A DNA stretch of 5,464 nt from an uncultured Moraxella sp. (GCA_937889485.1 CALAPG010000212.1:1-5464); one strand, 5' to 3'; numbered from the stretch's first letter, positions 1 through 5,421 are shown. A program made the numbers and translations. Notes: generated by a model from the letters alone, not told the origin.

Positions 1-52
1 CATACGAGATACCACTGTGTGACTGGAGTTCAGACGTGTGCTCTTCCGATCT
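1..52 (+). other. Illumina P7/i7 adapter remnant (artefact)
   Basis: This is library adapter, not genome. Bases 1-10 (CATACGAGAT) match the 3' end of the Illumina P7 sequence. Bases 11-18 (ACCACTGT) sit where the 8-nt i7 index belongs. Bases 19-52 begin GTGACTGGAGTTC and end GCTCTTCCGATCT, the TruSeq-type read-2 primer site. The order P7 end, index, read-2 site is exact, so chance is excluded. The insert begins at base 53. The segment should be trimmed, and the gene it abuts (azlD) is truncated by it rather than by biology. Confidence 0.98.
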
Positions 53-174
53 AGTAAAGGTGAATCAAGCAAATGTTTTGGCAAAATAATAGGCATCATA
101 CGGGTAAATAACGTCACCCCCGCCATTGCCAATATTGCCACCAGCAAATAAAAATCAAAAGATCCTAAAGCCAT
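53..174 (-). CDS. azlD: AzlD-family branched-chain amino acid exporter small subunit (3' part missing)
   Basis: This is the first 40 codons of an AzlD/YgaH-type small membrane protein, the partner of AzlC in export of branched-chain amino acids. The start is ATG at 174-172; the reading continues M-A-L-G-S-F-D-F-Y-L-L-V-A-I-L-A-M-A-G-V and then a TRMMPIILP segment. A hydrophobic helix followed by T-R-x-x-P fits the N-terminus of AzlD, whose full length is about 100 residues. GGA lies 9 nt before the ATG. In the same frame upstream there is a stop overlapping the azlC end and no other usual start codon, so this start is the only good choice. The gene follows azlC by 59 nt on the same strand, the normal azlCD order. 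The 3' end is lost at the adapter junction. Identification rests on both the short peptide and the azlC neighbour. Confidence 0.82.
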
Positions 175-233
175 AAAAATGTGTCCAATAGCGTTAAAAA
201 AATTGACAGCTCGCCACTCAAAAAAACAATCAC

Positions 234-938
234 CTACCCATTACCGCCATGTTTTTTGGGCAAATAAAAATACACCACAATCAGCCCCAAACTAAAACAA
301 ATTGCCGCTAACAATAGCCAATTAGGCGTAAATATCATAGCCATGATAAATGCCAACATCGCAATCATAATAGGATAATAAGCTTTAATCACTTTAAACT
401 GCTCATAAGCCAAAATCGCAAACAAGCACACCAACGCAAAATCTAAATGTGGAACCAAATCATTTAAACCCGCCCCAATCAAAAGCCCCAACACCGTACC
501 TGTAATCCAATAAGAATGATTAAGCAAACTAATAGGCAGCATCAAGGCTTGCCGTTTTTCGGGTGCTAACGTGGTAAGGACAGAAAAAGTTTCATCGGTT
601 AAAGCAAATAAACAATAAAATTTTGCCAACGTATGGGTGGGTAACTGCTTTAACAGTGGGATAGCATAAAATGCATGGCGCAGATTAATGGCTAAAATAT
701 TACTACTAATAGTAGCAATACCTACACCCCCTGATAACAGTGGAATAGACGCATATTGCCCTGCACCTGCATAAAAAACCACACTCGAAAAAATCGCTGC
801 CCAAATGGGCAACTTTGCTGCCACAAACAGAACCCCAAAGGCGATACCTGCTGGCAAATAACCCATTGCCACGGGGACACTAAGGCTAAATGCCTGACGC
901 CACAACCCCGTATCGAGCTGCCCCAATCTAGAAAACAT
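234..938 (-). CDS. azlC: AzlC-family branched-chain amino acid exporter large subunit
   Basis: Integral inner-membrane protein of the AzlC/YgaZ family, which with AzlD exports branched-chain amino acids such as valine and isoleucine, or their analogues. From the ATG at 938 it has 234 residues, close to the usual 230-250. Family motifs are clear: GYLPAGIAFGVLF (residues 26-38), FYAGAGQYAS (55-64), NLRHAFYAIPL (85-95) and LTDETF (113-118), with several more hydrophobic helices to the end. The frame is open up to an ATG at 998, 5 nt after the secF stop, but that start has no clear Shine-Dalgarno and its first codons lie in the terminator hairpin at 962-989. Downstream of the hairpin, GGAG at 955-952 lies 7 nt before a TTG (944) and 13 nt before the ATG (938), so one of these is more likely. 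The family call is firm; substrate and exact start are inferred. Confidence 0.92.
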   Translation of the reverse strand: MFSRLGQLDTGLWRQAFSLSVPVAMGYLPAGIAFGVLFVAAKLPIWAAIFSSVVFYAGAGQYASIPLLSGGVGIATISSNILAINLRHAFYAIPLLKQLPTHTLAKFYCLFALTDETFSVLTTLAPEKRQALMLPISLLNHSYWITGTVLGLLIGAGLNDLVPHLDFALVCLFAILAYEQFKVIKAYYPIMIAMLAFIMAMIFTPNWLLLAAICFSLGLIVVYFYLPKKHGGNG

Positions 939-951
939 GAACAAAATACCA

Positions 952-955
952 CTCC
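952..955 (-). promoter_or_regulatory. Shine-Dalgarno GGAG that decides the azlC start
   Basis: GGAG lies immediately after the terminator U-tract on the minus strand. It is 7 nt from a TTG at 944-942 and 13 nt from an ATG at 938-936, both in the azlC frame. No comparable site precedes the longer ATG at 998, where only a weak AAGA is present. The 7-nt spacing favours TTG; codon preference favours ATG. Confidence 0.5.
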
Positions 956-959
956 AAAT

Positions 960-989
960 AAAAAATACCCTAACAAAGTAGGGTATTTT
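960..989 (-). terminator. Intrinsic terminator after secF
   Basis: A perfect 11-bp inverted repeat, arms 962-972 and 979-989 (AAAATACCCTA and its complement) with a 6-nt loop at 973-978, begins 15 nt past the secF stop. On the minus strand the 3' arm runs directly into a T-run (965 to 960), then A and three more T. This is the classical Rho-independent layout, although the lower stem is A/T-rich. On the plus strand the T-run is only four bases and is interrupted. It should end the yajC-secD-secF transcript and overlaps the first codons of the longest azlC reading frame. Confidence 0.8.
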
Positions 990-1003
990 ATCAGCCATTA
1001 ATC

Positions 1004-2218
1004 TTATTTATCAACCAATGGCGCATGACGGTCTTCAAAAATCACTTCTTCTTCCACAAACTCGGGCTTAACATCCACAATAAAGTCTTTACGAGACATT
1101 CCCATCCACAATGGAATCGCACTAGCGATATAAACTGAAGAAAAAGTACCTAACACCAAACCAATCAGCAGCGCAACTGAGAACCAATGTAGACTTTCTC
1201 CGCCCAGTAACAACATGGCAAGCACCACCAGTAGCACTGTAGAAATAGTCATAATGGTACGTCTCAACGTTTCAGTCAAAGACAAATTGACGATTTGGCG
1301 AGGCGTGGCACCGCGTACCCGTCTAAAATTCTCACGAATACGGTCAAACACCACAATCGTATCATTTAAAGAATAACCAATAAGCGACAAAATTGCCGCC
1401 AAAACGGTCAAATCAAATGTCCAGCCAAATAATGCAAAAATCCCCACGGTGATGATACTGTCATGAAACAGCGCCAATACCGCCCCTAATGCCAATTTGG
1501 CTTGAAAGCGTACCATCACATAAAAGAACATACAAAACAATGCCAACGCCAATGCGCCAATGGAACTAAAATAAATTTCATTACCAACTTGGCTGCCTAC
1601 CACATCAATATTTTTAATAGTGGCATTGTTATTGGGCAAATCTAACGCGGTGTCTAAAGTAGCAGATAACCCCTCAATCTGTTGTTGTGGGGGTAACCGC
1701 ACCAACACTTCCTTATTGCTGCCCAAATATTGCACCACACTGTCATTAATCTTATGACTTGCCAAAGTTGACTGTACTTGAGCTTGCTGCACAGGCTGAT
1801 CATAAACGACCGTGGCGGACACCCCACCTGTAAAATCCAAACCTAAATTCAAACCCTGGGTGACAATAGCCGCCAAACCCACCAATGTCAAAATGACTGA
1901 AATCACCGCAAAAGGCTTAGCAACTTTGATAAAATCAATGATTTTGCGTCCCGCGAAAGCCTTCTCACCGCCAAAATCATCGGCAGAAAATTGACCACCA
2001 CTTGCAGAAACTAATTCTGGCGTGGCTACGGCACCTTCCACCTTGGCATTGGTGGGTGATTTTGCTAAATTTTTATTCACCCCTTTACCATTGCGGCGAG
2101 GGGTTTTGCGTAGCGACTGGTTGCCATCCTCGCTATGACGTACGCCCAACGCCGAAAGTTTTTGTTCAGCCTCTAGTGGATCGTGGTTGTTTGCATTGTC
2201 TAAATTATCATCACGCAT
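1004..2218 (-). CDS. secF: Protein translocase subunit SecF
   Basis: SecF pairs with SecD in the inner membrane and uses the proton gradient to drive late steps of preprotein export with SecYEG. The protein has 404 residues from the ATG at 2218. The first transmembrane helix is near 102-121, followed by the hallmark GLDFTGG (126-132), a periplasmic domain, and a C-terminal block of five helices holding SLIGYSLNDTIVVFDRIRE (278-296) with the conserved Asp at 286. The stretch GRKIIDF (from 90) aligns with the N-terminus of E. coli SecF, so about 75-80 residues before it are extra: polar, charged and without a membrane helix. AAGGAG sits 6 nt before the chosen ATG. A TTG at 2236 would add six residues and overlap secD, but it has no better ribosome site. 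The gene starts 10 nt after the secD stop, indicating co-transcription and probably coupled translation. Confidence 0.97.
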   Translation of the reverse strand: MRDDNLDNANNHDPLEAEQKLSALGVRHSEDGNQSLRKTPRRNGKGVNKNLAKSPTNAKVEGAVATPELVSASGGQFSADDFGGEKAFAGRKIIDFIKVAKPFAVISVILTLVGLAAIVTQGLNLGLDFTGGVSATVVYDQPVQQAQVQSTLASHKINDSVVQYLGSNKEVLVRLPPQQQIEGLSATLDTALDLPNNNATIKNIDVVGSQVGNEIYFSSIGALALALFCMFFYVMVRFQAKLALGAVLALFHDSIITVGIFALFGWTFDLTVLAAILSLIGYSLNDTIVVFDRIRENFRRVRGATPRQIVNLSLTETLRRTIMTISTVLLVVLAMLLLGGESLHWFSVALLIGLVLGTFSSVYIASAIPLWMGMSRKDFIVDVKPEFVEEEVIFEDRHAPLVDK

Positions 2219-2222
2219 CAAA

Positions 2223-2228
2223 AGCTCC
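2223..2228 (-). promoter_or_regulatory. secF ribosome binding site
   Basis: Read on the minus strand, this is AGGAGC, part of TTAAGGAGC that overlaps the secD stop codon. The AAGGAG core lies 6 nt before the ATG at 2218-2216. It selects that ATG over the in-frame TTG at 2236-2234, which lies upstream of it and inside secD. Confidence 0.7.
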
Positions 2229-4124
2229 TTAACCAATGCTTAGGCGTTTGACAGTTTTACGATAACCGTAAGCCAGTTGTACTAGCGCACGAGTGACTGT
2301 CACTGAGGTGAAAATTGAACTGGCAATACCAATAGCGAGCGTCACCGCAAAGCCTTTGATAGGGCCTGTGCCGATAGCAAACAAAATAAATGCCACGATT
2401 AATGTGGTGAGCTGCGCATCAAAAATACTGGTAAATGCACGGTTAAAACCCGCAATAATCGCTGATTTTGGTCTAGCACCATTGCTAAGCTCTTCTCGAA
2501 TGCGTTCAAAAATTAAGACGTTGGCGTCAACTGCCATACCAATGGTGAGCACAATTCCTGCAATACCAGGCAAGCTTAGTGCCGAACCCAATAGCGACAT
2601 GACTGCCAAAATAATCATGAGGTTAAATACCAACGCTAGATTGGCAATTAAACCAAATAACCGATAAAAAATAATCATGAATAAAAATACCAATAAATAA
2701 CCGACTTGGGTAGAAAATACGCCTTTTTTGATATTATCTTGACCCAGTGACGGCCCAATCGTGCGCTCTTCCACAAAATACATAGGCGCCGCTAATGCCC
2801 CTGCACGCAGCAATAATGCAAGCTCAGATGCTTCAGCATTGCTATCTAACCCTGTTATTTGGAAAGTAGAACCAAATACCCCTTGAATGGTGGCTTGGTT
2901 AATGATGCGGCTTTCTGCATAAGGAGTACGAACTTCTTTGGTTTGTCCTGTGGCAGCGTCTTTTTCAAAGGTCACACGCTGTTTATTTTCAATAAACAGT
3001 ACTGCCATTTGCTTGCCCACCGATTTTGCGGTTGTGCTTTGCATAAGGCGACCACCCGCTGTATCTAGAGTGATACTGACTTGAGGGCGCCCATTTTGAT
3101 CCATACTGGCTTGGGCATTTTGTACATTTCGTCCCGTCACCACAGGTTGGCGCTCTAATAAAGTTTTTTGTGGACTATCTACTTGACCAAAAGAATAAGC
3201 TTCTGTGCCTGCAGGTAACACACCTGTTGGATTGGCTTTAAAAGCATTGTTCTGCTCAGCCACCATACGAAACTCTAAGTTCGCTGTGCGACCAATGACG
3301 CGTTTGGCTTCTGCGGTGTCTTGCACGCCAGGTAATTCCACTACAATGCGGTTTGCCCCTTGTGATTGCACTACAGCTTCTGCTACGCCTAGCTCATTGA
3401 TACGGTTGCGAAGCGTTGTCAAGTTTTGGTTAACGGCGTCCTGTGATATTTGTGAAATTGCCGCTTCGGTGAGGGTCATTTCGATGGCAGCGCCTTGATC
3501 ATTGATCATAGGCTGCAATTGATAAGTGGTACCAAAACGGTTACGCAGCATATTAATGGCTTGGTCGCGCGCCTTGCTGTCGGCAAAATTAATGGTTAGC
3601 CCGTTTTGTTTGTTTTGTAGGTTGGTAACGGCAATTTTTTGGGTGCGTAGTTCGGTACGAATATCACGACTCAAGTTTTCTAAGCGCTGTGAAACAGTCT
3701 TACTCATATCCACTTCGAGTACAAAACGTACCCCACCGCGCAAGTCCAGCCCTAATTTAATCGGATTACCGCCTATTTTGCGTAGCCACTCTGGGGTAGT
3801 CTGTGCCAAATTGAGTGCGACCACATAGTTATTGCCCAATTTTTCTTTGAGGACTTGTTGCGCTTTAATTTGGGTTTCGGTTGACTCATCACCAATTCGT
3901 AATAGTGCGGATTTGCCATCAAAATTGTTATTTTTGGTGGGAATACCAGCAGCGTCCAAAATGCTTTGTGCTTCTGTTAGCACATCATTAGTTAGGGTGG
4001 TACTGGCAGAGGCTCCCGTGATCTGAACGGCAGGTTTGTCAGGGTATAAATTGGGGAGCGCGTACAAAGTGCTTAGTAGCAGCACAATGCTGATCAAAAA
4101 ATATTTCCAAGCAGGGTAGTGCAT
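2229..4124 (-). CDS. secD: Protein translocase subunit SecD
   Basis: SecD is the larger subunit of the SecDF proton-driven export motor, an RND-superfamily membrane protein. It has 631 residues (E. coli SecD has 615). The N-terminus, YPAWKYFLISIVLL with ALPNLYPDKPAVQI, is the typical first helix (about 7-25) and start of the periplasmic part. Then come LGLDLRGG (124-131), the TTLRNRINELGVAEAVVQSQG block (236-256), ASELALLLRAGALAAP (432-447) and VEERTIGPSLG (451-461). The last third has five membrane helices with GIVLTIGMAVDANVLIFERIREE (523-545); Asp533 corresponds to the proton-relay Asp519 of E. coli. The ATG at 4124 is preceded by a weak AAGAAG and gives the family's normal N-terminus. All expected motifs are intact. 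It lies 154 nt after yajC, an unusually wide gap for this operon, and 10 nt before secF. Confidence 0.98.
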   Translation of the reverse strand: MHYPAWKYFLISIVLLLSTLYALPNLYPDKPAVQITGASASTTLTNDVLTEAQSILDAAGIPTKNNNFDGKSALLRIGDESTETQIKAQQVLKEKLGNNYVVALNLAQTTPEWLRKIGGNPIKLGLDLRGGVRFVLEVDMSKTVSQRLENLSRDIRTELRTQKIAVTNLQNKQNGLTINFADSKARDQAINMLRNRFGTTYQLQPMINDQGAAIEMTLTEAAISQISQDAVNQNLTTLRNRINELGVAEAVVQSQGANRIVVELPGVQDTAEAKRVIGRTANLEFRMVAEQNNAFKANPTGVLPAGTEAYSFGQVDSPQKTLLERQPVVTGRNVQNAQASMDQNGRPQVSITLDTAGGRLMQSTTAKSVGKQMAVLFIENKQRVTFEKDAATGQTKEVRTPYAESRIINQATIQGVFGSTFQITGLDSNAEASELALLLRAGALAAPMYFVEERTIGPSLGQDNIKKGVFSTQVGYLLVFLFMIIFYRLFGLIANLALVFNLMIILAVMSLLGSALSLPGIAGIVLTIGMAVDANVLIFERIREELSNGARPKSAIIAGFNRAFTSIFDAQLTTLIVAFILFAIGTGPIKGFAVTLAIGIASSIFTSVTVTRALVQLAYGYRKTVKRLSIG

Positions 4125-4186
4125 AATCTTGACTTCTTAGGTTAACGTGATATTCAACGCAAGCAACGCCGATAACAAGCCAGCCA

Positions 4187-4218
4187 AACTAAGGTATTTG
4201 GTTTAACTAAGGTATTTG
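4187..4218. repeat. 14-bp direct repeat in the yajC-secD spacer
   Basis: AACTAAGGTATTTG occurs twice without mismatch, at 4187-4200 and 4205-4218, separated by 4 nt (period 18). Each copy is complementary, with small bulges, to CAAACCTAGTT at 4227-4237, so the two could compete for one partner in the transcript. Confidence 0.85.
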
Positions 4219-4237
4219 ATAGGCATCAAACCTAGTT
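4205..4237 (-). promoter_or_regulatory. Hairpin in the yajC-secD leader
   Basis: Arms 4205-4220 and 4225-4237 pair over 13 base pairs, AACTA/TAGTT, GG/CC and TTTGAT/ATCAAA on the minus strand, interrupted by a 1-nt and a 2-nt bulge. The loop is 4 nt. It is not followed by a T-run, so a simple Rho-independent terminator is unlikely. It may act as a processing or stability element between yajC and secD. The structure is visible; the role is not known. Confidence 0.45.
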
Positions 4238-4278
4238 CGCAATCCGCTGAGTTTAGCCAGTTTTTTGATCGGTAACGA

Positions 4279-4638
4279 TTATTTTAGACTATCAATGGTA
4301 CCAACAGGTAAAACAGAAATGATAGCGGCACGCTGCACCATCACATCTTGGCTATTATTGAGCGCAATTACCGCATAATCGCCTTGGATTTTTTTAATCT
4401 TACCCATTAAACCACCGGCAAATACCACTTCATTGCCTTCTTTCATCGCATCAATCATTTGGCGATGCTCTTTATTACGGCGACTTTGGGGACGAATGAT
4501 CATAAAATAAAAAATAGCAAAAAATGCCACAGGCAATAATAACTGCATGAGCATTGACGAACCTGTCGCTGCGGCGTCTGCTGCTGCCCCTTCTGCATGA
4601 GCTGATTGAATAAACCCGAAAATAGTAGCAAATAACAT
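4279..4638 (-). CDS. yajC: Sec translocase accessory subunit YajC
   Basis: YajC is a small inner-membrane protein that associates with SecD and SecF at the translocon. The 119-residue length is near the usual 85-120. A hydrophobic N-terminal stretch ending in AHAEG (residues 1-17) resembles a signal sequence. A single strong helix follows (about 29-48), then IIRPQSRRNKEHRQMI (47-62) marking the cytoplasmic boundary. The soluble domain has GNEVVFAGGLMGKI (68-81) and VQRAAI (101-106), all standard YajC motifs. The start is ATG at 4638, with AAGGA 10 nt upstream inside a short palindrome. It is the first gene of the minus-strand sec cluster here. tgt, which precedes yajC in many proteobacteria, is not adjacent: 456 nt upstream begins a divergent gene instead. 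Confidence 0.96.
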   Translation of the reverse strand: MLFATIFGFIQSAHAEGAAADAAATGSSMLMQLLLPVAFFAIFYFMIIRPQSRRNKEHRQMIDAMKEGNEVVFAGGLMGKIKKIQGDYAVIALNNSQDVMVQRAAIISVLPVGTIDSLK

Positions 4639-4649
4639 GGTTGAGTTTT

Positions 4650-4662
4650 CCTTAATTTAAGG
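4650..4662. repeat. Palindrome overlapping the yajC ribosome site
   Basis: CCTTAA-T-TTAAGG has perfect 6-bp arms around one central base. On the minus strand its 3' arm supplies the AAGG of the yajC Shine-Dalgarno (4653-4649). As RNA only about five pairs around a 3-nt loop could form, so any masking of the site would be weak. A DNA-level binding site is the alternative. Confidence 0.5.
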
Positions 4663-4696
4663 TTTTAATGGTAGATTTATTGAAAAATAACCTGTA

Positions 4697-4725
4697 ATAA
4701 TACCCGATTTTACCTTATTAATAAA
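4697..4725 (-). promoter_or_regulatory. Candidate yajC promoter (weak)
   Basis: On the minus strand, TATTAT (4702-4697) matches the sigma-70 -10 box in five of six bases. A 17-nt spacer separates it from a poor -35, TTTATT (4725-4720). Transcription would begin near 4690 and give a leader of about 50 nt for yajC. In such A/T-rich DNA near-matches are frequent, so this is only a candidate. Confidence 0.25.
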
Positions 4726-4739
4726 TCATTATGCATAAC

Positions 4740-4783
4740 CCTGCATTAAAATTAATGCTATCCTGCATTAAAACTCATTCTAT
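4740..4783. repeat. 22-bp tandem duplication upstream of yajC
   Basis: Two adjacent 22-bp units, 4740-4761 and 4762-4783, agree at 19 of 22 positions. Both begin CCTGCATTAAAA and end CTAT. The first also contains a near-perfect palindrome GCATTAA-AA-TTAATGC (4743-4758); the second has lost the right arm. A 22-bp period is about two helical turns, so a protein could bind both units on one face of the DNA. The position, 100-145 bp upstream of yajC, suits a regulatory site, but no regulator is identified. Confidence 0.7.
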
Positions 4784-4860
4784 TATGCACACATTGCGGT
4801 AGGGGTTACTAAATAGCAACTATAACAAAGCGCATTACAAAATAAGCACTTTGAGATAAC

Positions 4861-4925
4861 ATGGGGCGGTTTAGACACTAGCAACTGAAAAACCATTAAC
4901 AGACACATTGACTAAAAAACCCCAT
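4861..4925. repeat. Imperfect 14-bp inverted repeat, 37-nt spacing
   Basis: Arms ATGGGGCGGTTTAG (4861-4874) and CTAAAAAACCCCAT (4912-4925) pair at 11 of 14 positions: six outer pairs including four G-C, a 3-nt internal mismatch, then five inner pairs. Neither strand has a following T-run, so it does not look like a terminator. It could be a structured leader element or a decayed small repeat. Confidence 0.4.
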
Positions 4926-4937
4926 AGCTTGTATGAC
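4908..4937 (+). promoter_or_regulatory. Candidate promoter for the exported-protein gene (weak)
   Basis: TTGACT (4908-4913) matches the -35 consensus in five of six bases. TATGAC (4932-4937) matches the -10 in four of six, with an 18-nt spacer. It would leave a leader of about 150 nt before the ATG at 5095. A second option is TAAAAT at 5068-5073, close to the start codon but without a good -35. Confidence 0.25.
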
Positions 4938-5026
4938 CCTCACCATTTTATGCCAAACCATTAATAAATGAGTAACAATCAGTCTAAAATGCTGTGATAT
5001 GCTTAGTTGTAACAAATTATTTCATA

Positions 5027-5067
5027 TAGCCGTTAAAACCTAGCTGTTAAAATCTAGCGGTTAAAGC
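5027..5067 (+). repeat. Three tandem 14-bp repeats before the exported-protein gene
   Basis: Three adjacent units follow the pattern TAGCNGTTAAA plus a short variable tail: 5027-5040 (14 bp), 5041-5054 (14 bp) and 5055-5067 (13 bp). They end 27 nt before the ATG at 5095 and 15 nt before its ribosome site. The position and regular spacing suggest an operator array or promoter-proximal binding sites. No known regulator motif is recognised. Confidence 0.75.
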
Positions 5068-5082
5068 TAAAATAGTGACTGT

Positions 5083-5087
5083 AAGGA
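5083..5087 (+). promoter_or_regulatory. Ribosome binding site of the exported-protein gene
   Basis: AAGGA is placed 7 nt before the ATG at 5095. This near-ideal site supports the chosen start and shows that the reading frame is a real gene. Confidence 0.75.
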
Positions 5088-5094
5088 AATTACG

Positions 5095-5421
5095 ATGTCC
5101 TCAAATGTGATCAAAAATATACCTCGCATCTTGCCAAAGAAAAACCGCGCATCCTCTACACTGAGTGCTTTTGGTCTGTTGTCAGCTATGGCAGTGGGTA
5201 TGATAAACCCCGCTCAAGCAGAAATTACCCCAAAAGAAGTGGAAAAATACGCGGCTGCGATGACCGCTGCTGCCAATGCCAAAAGTATGACAAGGGTTGG
5301 TAATTTGGTAGCAGAGGATGCGCTGATTTCTGTATCTCGAAAAGGCAAATCTAGTACCCTTAATAAGTCCAATTATTTGAATTTGATCTATGCCAAGTTC
5401 TGTAGTTTTGTGACGTTGTAA
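5095..5421 (+). CDS. Small exported protein, probable NTF2/SnoaL-like fold, apparent frameshift
   Basis: The frame gives 108 residues from the ATG at 5095. It begins with a Sec-type signal peptide: a basic n-region (K7, R11, K15, K16, R18), a hydrophobic core at about 22-37, and a probable cut after PAQA (residue 42). The mature part starts with a helical stretch, PKEVEKYAAAMTAAANAKSM, followed by LVAEDALISVSRKGKSSTLNKSNYLNLI. A helix leading into strands with this wording resembles NTF2/SnoaL-like exported proteins; that call is from pattern memory and is tentative. The last residues, VTL and then TAA, look out of frame. Adding one T to the run at 5406-5409 would join the frame to CDVVILDVENLISSSAIT, which stays open to the window end. 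The gene is therefore either broken by a 1-nt deletion or hit by a sequence error near the end of the assembled piece. It is divergent from yajC; its function is unknown. Confidence 0.7.
   Translation: MSSNVIKNIPRILPKKNRASSTLSAFGLLSAMAVGMINPAQAEITPKEVEKYAAAMTAAANAKSMTRVGNLVAEDALISVSRKGKSSTLNKSNYLNLIYAKFCSFVTL

Larger units (their letters stand above)
4639..5094. other. Divergent intergenic region, no convincing gene
   Basis: This 456-nt A/T-rich stretch separates yajC (-) from the exported-protein gene (+). Frames on both strands are broken by stops. The few ATG-initiated stretches are very short and lack ribosome sites, for example 12 codons from 4933. I see no tRNA cloverleaf or rRNA sequence. 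It contains a palindrome over the yajC ribosome site, a 22-bp tandem repeat, an imperfect 14-bp inverted repeat and a 14-bp triple repeat, each listed separately. It must hold the promoters for both flanking genes. Confidence 0.7.

Noticed and set aside
175..233. Possible terminator between azlC and azlD (weak stem followed by a T-run on the minus strand)
   Set aside because: The stem is only about four pairs including a G-U, and it would separate two genes that normally act together. A/T-rich chance is more likely.
722..1001. Alternative frames over the azlC 5' region on both strands
   Set aside because: They lie inside azlC in other frames, have Cys- or Lys-rich composition without a domain pattern, and lack ribosome sites. 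The azlC frame has clear family motifs.
1812..2232. Plus-strand open frames opposite secF
   Set aside because: Antisense shadows of an intact secF; no ribosome site or recognisable protein motif.
2216..2236. TTG start for secF at 2236, overlapping secD
   Set aside because: AAGGAG lies downstream of that TTG and at ideal distance from the ATG at 2218; the six extra residues carry no family signal.
2293..4026. Several plus-strand open frames opposite secD
   Set aside because: Antisense shadows of a fully conserved secD. Their peptides have the odd Ser/Ala/Ile-rich look of reversed coding sequence.
4890..4964. 10-bp direct repeat AAACCATTAA (4890-4899 and 4955-4964)
   Set aside because: Short, far apart and of low-complexity A/T composition; expected by chance in this region.
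4933..4971. 12-codon open frame starting ATGACCCTC
   Set aside because: No ribosome site and too short to support as a gene.
4639..5094. CRISPR array, tRNA or insertion sequence in the intergenic region
   Set aside because: The repeats are adjacent and too short for CRISPR, no cloverleaf is visible, and no transposase or terminal-repeat pair with target duplication is present.
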